A stretch of 27,311 nt of DNA from UBA12078 sp964556955. GTDB taxonomy: Bacteria > Patescibacteriota > Dojkabacteria > SC72. Positions 23,573 to 27,311 of this stretch are shown in pieces. Under the pieces are notes generated by a model that was given only the letters and a program-made list of their open reading frames with translations, was not told where the DNA came from and ran no database searches. The DNA lies in contig CAZKXP010000003.1 in NCBI GenBank assembly GCA_964556955.1, positions 1-27,311 on the forward strand. Reading direction: 5' to 3'. Numbering within the stretch: the stretch's first letter is position 1; the number at the start of each line of letters is the position of its first letter. Made by a program: the position numbers and the translations under genes.

Positions 23573-25279
23573 ATGACATGTTTGGTATATCATGTACCTA
23601 TGAAATCTATGGTTATTAATGATATGAAGTACAAAAGGCCAAAGAAGGGCATGATATCCTTGTATGCTGCCATCGCGGGGCTACTAGTAGCGTTCACATA
23701 CCTGTATATAACCAATTTTAAAACCGTTAATACATTAATAACCTTCCATAACCCAAAGATAGTCTACAAAACATATTCTGTAGCATTTGGTAGTGATATG
23801 CCTGATGAGTATGTAAACAAGGTGAAGGAAGGTGTTTCTGATATGGTGTTTAACAAAAAACCAAGATTTGAGTTTGTAGAGGGTAATGCGGATATTAAAA
23901 TTGAGGCTACAAAACAGTCGGATAATGATGTAGAGATAGGGGAGGCATTGATACCTGTTGGGCATATGTATTCATTAAAGACCTCTACAAACGCAGAGGA
24001 TATTAAAAATATGAATGTATATGTATTGGATGATATATATACTAGCTTTTTGAAGAAACAGTACGATGTAGAAGCACAAGAATTGGATAGTGTGGATGCT
24101 TTGGTTGCCAAAATGAAAGAGGATGATTCTAATGTTGGCCTAATATCTTACCAGGATCTTAACTACCAGATGAGAGTCTTGAAGGTAGGTGACGAGTATT
24201 ATCTGGATGATCATAGTGCTGGTATAACAATAAAGTTCTATGTATCTTTGAAGAATTCTGATGATACGTTGGGCCTGAATGTTTTAACCAAAAATATTGA
24301 TTTTGGTGGTGAAGCTACATCTGTGGAGGAACTTTTGAAATTGAATATGACAGGGGTTGTAGCAATATCAAGGGATTTGGGTATAAAGATGAATTCATTA
24401 AAGAATTGGGATTATCCTGCAGAAGCAATTGGTAGTTTCTTAGCAGATGCAAATCTGACACATGTCTCAAATGAGGCTTCTTTCTTTGATGGCTGCGTGA
24501 TTAATACTGGTATGAGGTTTTGTTCTAAGTCTGAATATTTAGAAACTTTAACAGCGAGTGGGGTAGATATCGTAGAGTTGACGGGGAATCATAACAATGA
24601 TTATGGTAGCTCTAAGAATGCAGAATCCATTGAGGCTATAACTAACTTGGGTATGAAATATTTTGGTGGTGGGTTGAATAACGAGGATGCTTCTAAGATC
24701 TTGTATCAAGAGGTGAATAATACAACTATCGCTTTTATTGGTTACAACTGGTATGACACTACATACAAATCGGGGGCTATTGCTTGGAGTGATAATCCTG
24801 GTGCTAATGAATATTCCGAAGAGAAGATGGCTGCGAATATTGCAGAAGCTAAGGCAAATGCGGATGTAGTGATTGTAGATTTTCAGTTTCAAGAGTGTTA
24901 TTGCTACCCTGATGGTGATGTTATATATCCTATCTGTTACAAACCTCTTTCTAATCCAGATCAAAAGGGAGTGTTTAGGAGGGCTATTGATCTGGGTGCT
25001 ACTATTGTAGTTGGTACTCAGGCCCATCAGCCACAAACATACGAATTATATGGTGATGGGGTTATTTTCTATGGTTTGGGTAATTTGTATTTTGATCAGG
25101 ATATTTGGATTGGTACTAGACAGGGTATGATTCTTACACACTATTTTGATAATGGGAGGTATATTAATACAAAGATAACACCTACATATATGGATAGTAG
25201 TTTACAACCTAATTTTGCTACAGAAGCACAGGGGGATCAGTTATTGGAGTTGTTGAAGAACGCGAGAGAATCTATGTAG
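23573..25279 (+). CDS. CapA-like protein with extra N-terminal exported domain
   Basis: A 568-residue single-pass membrane protein. Starts at 23573, 23600 and 23624 are all possible; the last gives MKYKRPKKG directly before the transmembrane segment (about residues 27-47 of the long form). Residues about 60-250 form an alpha/beta domain that looks like a periplasmic binding protein (DSNVGLISYQDLN). The rest is a CapA-like metallophosphatase fold, as in poly-gamma-glutamate capsule proteins. Visible motifs are LTHVSNEASF, VELTGNHNNDYGSSKN, and GTQAHQPQTYELYGDGVIFYGLGNLYFDQ (in parts). The usual first motif GD(I/V)ML is replaced by TGVVAISRDLG, so the first metal-binding Asp seems absent. The substrate is unknown. 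Its end overlaps the convergent gene by 39 bp. Confidence 0.82.
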   Translation: MTCLVYHVPMKSMVINDMKYKRPKKGMISLYAAIAGLLVAFTYLYITNFKTVNTLITFHNPKIVYKTYSVAFGSDMPDEYVNKVKEGVSDMVFNKKPRFEFVEGNADIKIEATKQSDNDVEIGEALIPVGHMYSLKTSTNAEDIKNMNVYVLDDIYTSFLKKQYDVEAQELDSVDALVAKMKEDDSNVGLISYQDLNYQMRVLKVGDEYYLDDHSAGITIKFYVSLKNSDDTLGLNVLTKNIDFGGEATSVEELLKLNMTGVVAISRDLGIKMNSLKNWDYPAEAIGSFLADANLTHVSNEASFFDGCVINTGMRFCSKSEYLETLTASGVDIVELTGNHNNDYGSSKNAESIEAITNLGMKYFGGGLNNEDASKILYQEVNNTTIAFIGYNWYDTTYKSGAIAWSDNPGANEYSEEKMAANIAEAKANADVVIVDFQFQECYCYPDGDVIYPICYKPLSNPDQKGVFRRAIDLGATIVVGTQAHQPQTYELYGDGVIFYGLGNLYFDQDIWIGTRQGMILTHYFDNGRYINTKITPTYMDSSLQPNFATEAQGDQLLELLKNARESM

Positions 25280-25918
25280 GGTATTATCTAGTGTGTAAAT
25301 ATCCTTTTTTTTAACTTTCTTGATTCTTAGATCTCTATGGTGGCTGAATTTGTTAATGAGGTTTTCCATTAGAATATTTTTAAATTCTGTATTTATTGTT
25401 AACATAATTTGTAGGTATCTTTCTGGAGTTAGCATATTTTCTGCAAAATGATTTAGTATATACTCTCTTGCTCGATATTGTTTAATCGATTGTTGCTTAG
25501 GAAATTGAGGTATGAATATTACAGAAGAGGATTCTCGTCTTAATTTATTTGTGATTATTTGTGGATTAGTATTGCATGTCACATCCAAGGGTCTACAATC
25601 ATTAAAGACAAAGAAGTCTATTCCTTGCACATCTTGCTCACCGGTAGAGAGTGTTATTGGTACTCCTAATTGATGCATATTTATATAGAAAAGGGCTTCG
25701 AGTAATCGTCCTGGTTGACAGTCGTGTATATCGTTACAGAAGCGAAAACTTTCATTGTAAAGTTCTTGTAAACCTTCTTCTTGGTAGCGTTGGTATTTAT
25801 AGTTCTCACCTGATGTATTTTTCCTGTATTCTGCTATTGAAATAGCAGTCTCTATGAGGGTTGTTCTGGGATCTGTTTCTATGTTTGTTTTTGTTAGTAA
25901 TGGATCTCTATTTATCAT
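25241..25918 (-). CDS. hypothetical protein, possible degenerate nuclease fold
   Basis: A 225-residue soluble protein I do not recognise. The central part reads GEQDVQGIDFFVFNDC then RPLDVTCN, a beta-hairpin with spaced acidic residues reminiscent of the PD-(D/E)xK nuclease core, but the lysine of that motif is not present. An upstream helix contains RLLEALFYINM. The C-terminal third is helical and basic (KFSHHRDLRIKKVKKKDIY). No signal peptide or membrane segment. It overlaps capA at its 3' end by 39 bp. A strong hairpin lies 20 bp upstream of its start. Confidence 0.55.
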   Translation of the reverse strand: MINRDPLLTKTNIETDPRTTLIETAISIAEYRKNTSGENYKYQRYQEEGLQELYNESFRFCNDIHDCQPGRLLEALFYINMHQLGVPITLSTGEQDVQGIDFFVFNDCRPLDVTCNTNPQIITNKLRRESSSVIFIPQFPKQQSIKQYRAREYILNHFAENMLTPERYLQIMLTINTEFKNILMENLINKFSHHRDLRIKKVKKKDIYTLDNTLHRFSRVLQQLQ

Positions 25919-25937
25919 GTACTTTATTGGTGTTACT

Positions 25938-25972
25938 CATCGGGAACGAGGTTTGGATTCTCGTCCCCGATG
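25938..25972. repeat. strong 13-position hairpin without a T tract
   Basis: CATCGGGAACGAG (25938-25950) and CTCGTCCCCGATG (25960-25972): 12 pairs and one mismatch, loop of 9. No T-run follows on either strand. It lies between the stop of the gene at 25987 and the start of the gene ending at 25241, both minus strand. It could be a processing or stability hairpin, a leader element, or an atypical terminator. Confidence 0.7.
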
Positions 25973-25986
25973 TCTTACAAAGTAGA

Positions 25987-26280
25987 TCATATCAAGGAGA
26001 AAGCGTATTCCAGTTTGTTTTTTAAAGCAATATTCTTTTCTCTATAATTCCTGAGGAAAACCTTAAGGTTCCGAATCTCTTCGGAATTCTTGGTTGTTAT
26101 TATTGCTTCCTCAATTTCTTTGTCATCTTCGTATATCTTTATGGAGAAATTGTACTTTGGCGAGATCGTCGCTGCATAGAAAAGGACTCTACCAAGGAGT
26201 ACCTCATCTAATCTGAAGGACTTCTCTTCCTTCTCTGAGATAAAAACGATTTTCAATACAACAGGTTTCTGTTTTGCCAT
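25987..26280 (-). CDS. small hypothetical protein
   Basis: A 97-residue soluble, charged protein. The first half looks beta-rich (KPVVLKIVFISEKEEKSFRL) and the second half helical (NSEEIRNLKVFLRNYREKN). No family is recognised. It is one of very few genes here with a textbook Shine-Dalgarno: GGAG six bases before the ATG. Its upstream neighbour on the same strand, Hsp20, ends in its own terminator, so this gene needs a separate promoter; the 26281-26340 region is AT-rich but I cannot pick one. Confidence 0.65.
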   Translation of the reverse strand: MAKQKPVVLKIVFISEKEEKSFRLDEVLLGRVLFYAATISPKYNFSIKIYEDDKEIEEAIITTKNSEEIRNLKVFLRNYREKNIALKNKLEYAFSLI

Positions 26281-26358
26281 GTTCTTCTCCTTTTTTATAT
26301 ATTAAAGAACGATTTTGTAAGAACCCAATTATACACCCCATATTATATTTCTATCAAC

Positions 26359-26384
26359 AAAAAGGGCAGCCCTAGGGCTGCCCC
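26359..26384 (-). terminator. intrinsic terminator of the Hsp20 gene
   Basis: A perfect palindrome at 26364-26383: GGGCAGC/GCTGCCC with a CCTAGG centre. Read on the minus strand it is followed by TTTTTG, about 25 bp after the hsp20 stop codon. Confidence 0.9.
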
Positions 26385-26407
26385 ACATAGCCAAAAGACA
26401 GAGACAA

Positions 26408-26845
26408 CTATTTAATCTCTATCTGTTTTGGTTTAACCTCGTTAGCTTTTGGCATCTTAATGGTTAATACACCATTCTTAAACTCTGCCTCTGCCTTATC
26501 AGGATCTACCTTAGTAGGAAGATTAAAAGATTGTTCATATGAAGATTCCATGCTTCTAAAGTAATACTTTTTAGAATCATCATCTGATTTCTCTTCCTTC
26601 TTAGAATGTCCAGATACTGTTACAGTATCTGCCATTATATTTATCTGTATATCTTCCTTACTAATACCCGGTAACGCCATTTTTACATACACATCATCCT
26701 TCTCTTCCCAAAGGTCAGCAGAAAGAGTAGGGGTGTTAAATGAAATGGGAGTCTCCCAGAGAGATGGTGTAAAGAAGTCATCAAATATTGACCTAATTGG
26801 ATATCTCATAGGTCTTTCATTGTTATCTCTTGTTATGATTTTCAT
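26408..26845 (-). CDS. Hsp20/alpha-crystallin small heat-shock protein
   Basis: A 145-residue small heat-shock protein, an ATP-independent chaperone that holds unfolding proteins. A short N-terminal arm (RSIFDDFFTPSLW) precedes the alpha-crystallin domain (about residues 41-135), which has DVYVKMALPGISKEDIQINI, the loop SYEQSFNLPTKVDPDKAEA, and the conserved NGVLTIKMPK. The C-terminal IEIK supplies the I-x-I anchor used in oligomers. Its promoter overlaps a CIRCE-like operator, so heat-shock control by HrcA is likely. It has its own terminator and is probably monocistronic. Confidence 0.95.
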   Translation of the reverse strand: MKIITRDNNERPMRYPIRSIFDDFFTPSLWETPISFNTPTLSADLWEEKDDVYVKMALPGISKEDIQINIMADTVTVSGHSKKEEKSDDDSKKYYFRSMESSYEQSFNLPTKVDPDKAEAEFKNGVLTIKMPKANEVKPKQIEIK

Positions 26846-26868
26846 ATAGTTAAATATAAAAATTTAGA

Positions 26869-26895
26869 TTAGCAAATAGTAGCACCGAGTGCTAA
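26869..26895 (-). promoter_or_regulatory. CIRCE-like operator (HrcA site) of hsp20
   Basis: Read on the minus strand: TTAGCACTC (perfect left half of CIRCE), nine bases, then ATTTGCTAA (consensus GAGTGCTAA, six of nine match). It sits between the -35 and the -10 of the hsp20 promoter, where a repressor would block polymerase. An alternative tighter inverted repeat TAGCAC/GTGCTA overlaps it. Confidence 0.75.
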
Positions 26896-26905
26896 GGTGT
26901 GTCAA
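26876..26905 (-). promoter_or_regulatory. hsp20 promoter
   Basis: On the minus strand TTGACA (26905-26900), an 18 bp spacer, TACTAT (26881-26876). A second TTGACA lies at 26916-26911, overlapping the stop of the upstream glycosylase gene. The leader is about 25 nt. Confidence 0.6.
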
Positions 26906-26912
26906 GAGGGTG

Positions 26913-27311
26913 TCAAAGAGATCTGTAATATTCAAATAAATATTGACCTGCAACGCCAGCGTACTGTCCAAAGTACTCAGAATACCATTTTGAAATATCA
27001 GAATTTTTTGTTAATTTTACGTTGTATACATTTTTTGCTATATTAAACATCCAACGATCAATGGGAACAGTATCTAAGTAACCCAAGGAATACAGAAGTA
27101 TGCAATCTGCAACCTTAGGACCAATACCAGGGAGTGATACTAGTAATTTCCTAATATCTTCTTTGTTATTAGGTAATTGAACATCAGAGAGAAGCTGAGA
27201 TGTTTCTTTAAGATATGGAGCTCTGTATCCAATACTCGCTTTTTGAAGATCTGGGGTAGAGGTATTAGCAATGGATTGTATTGATGGGAATGTTTTGTAA
27301 TTTGTACCTAC
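26913..27311 (-). CDS. OGG1-like HhH-GPD DNA glycosylase, partial (N-terminus beyond window)
   Basis: The minus-strand frame is open from the right edge to a TGA at 26913-26915, giving the last 132 residues. It has the helix-hairpin-helix LVSLPGIGPKVADCILL, with the lysine position that acts as Schiff-base nucleophile in OGG1 (the K of PKVADC), then DTVPIDRW with the catalytic Asp. IGYRAPYLKET matches OGG1-type IGYRA. So it is probably an 8-oxoguanine glycosylase/AP lyase. The end lies a few bases from the hsp20 promoter. The N-terminal domain is not in the window. Confidence 0.85.
   Translation of the reverse strand, partial: VGTNYKTFPSIQSIANTSTPDLQKASIGYRAPYLKETSQLLSDVQLPNNKEDIRKLLVSLPGIGPKVADCILLYSLGYLDTVPIDRWMFNIAKNVYNVKLTKNSDISKWYSEYFGQYAGVAGQYLFEYYRSL

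Noticed and set aside
1..27311. Mobile elements, CRISPR arrays, recoded TGA
   Set aside because: No regular spaced repeats, no transposase or integrase motifs, and ORFs are complete with standard stops. The tRNA genes have no nearby direct repeat of their 3' ends that would mark an integrated element, apart from the paralogous tRNA-Val pair.

Overview
The window looks like a stretch of a small, AT-rich bacterial genome, most likely a Patescibacteria/CPR lineage. The reasons are compact packing with many genes touching or overlapping, few start codons with a Shine-Dalgarno sequence, tRNA genes without an encoded CCA, a shortened DUF1846 protein, and largely housekeeping content. I see no ribosomal RNA or ribosomal-protein marker, so the phylum is an inference. 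The standard genetic code fits: the ORFs read through with TGG tryptophans, and TGA is a stop at least once (the glycosylase at the right edge). No IS element, transposase, prophage gene or CRISPR array is visible.

Layout. Bases 1-1935: tRNA-Leu(GAG), tRNA-Val(TAC), a NYN-domain (PIN-like) protein, a small two-helix membrane protein joined to a Nudix hydrolase, and tRNA-Val(CAC). Bases 1967-8154: galE, then mscL and a flippase (minus strand), rmuC, a short DUF1846 protein, a tyrosine/aspartate-rich membrane protein, and an N-formylglutamate-amidohydrolase-like protein. Bases 8255-11603 are a recombination operon, recA-recX-recJ. Next come a YycI/PepSY-like membrane-anchored protein, gltX, tRNA-Gln(CTG), a small unknown gene, and pepF.

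Bases 16845-17680 are the only long non-coding stretch (836 bp). It appears to hold three RNA elements in a row on the plus strand: (A) a hairpin-rich RNA of about 245 nt that is 50% G+C in a background near 30-35%, behind a near-consensus promoter; (B) a second RNA of about 215 nt built from two long hairpins; and (C) a T-box riboswitch with its conserved core and intrinsic terminator, reading into ileS. I could not assign A or B to any RNA family I know; they are the best candidates for something undescribed. The ileS product resembles the eukaryote-like IleRS2 type and has HYGT where class I synthetases normally have HxGH.

After ileS come a CarD-type regulator, a YvcK/CofD-like protein, an FkbM-type methyltransferase, a secreted lysozyme-like protein, a CapA-like protein with an extra N-terminal domain, two unknown genes, an Hsp20 chaperone under a CIRCE-like operator (implying HrcA control), and the C-terminal part of an OGG1-like DNA glycosylase running off the right edge.

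Two window-wide signals stand out. TGnTATAAT-type extended -10 boxes recur in front of tRNAs, the T-box and several genes, and some lie so close to the ATG that the mRNA would be leaderless. Five convergent gene pairs overlap at their 3' ends by 4-45 bp.
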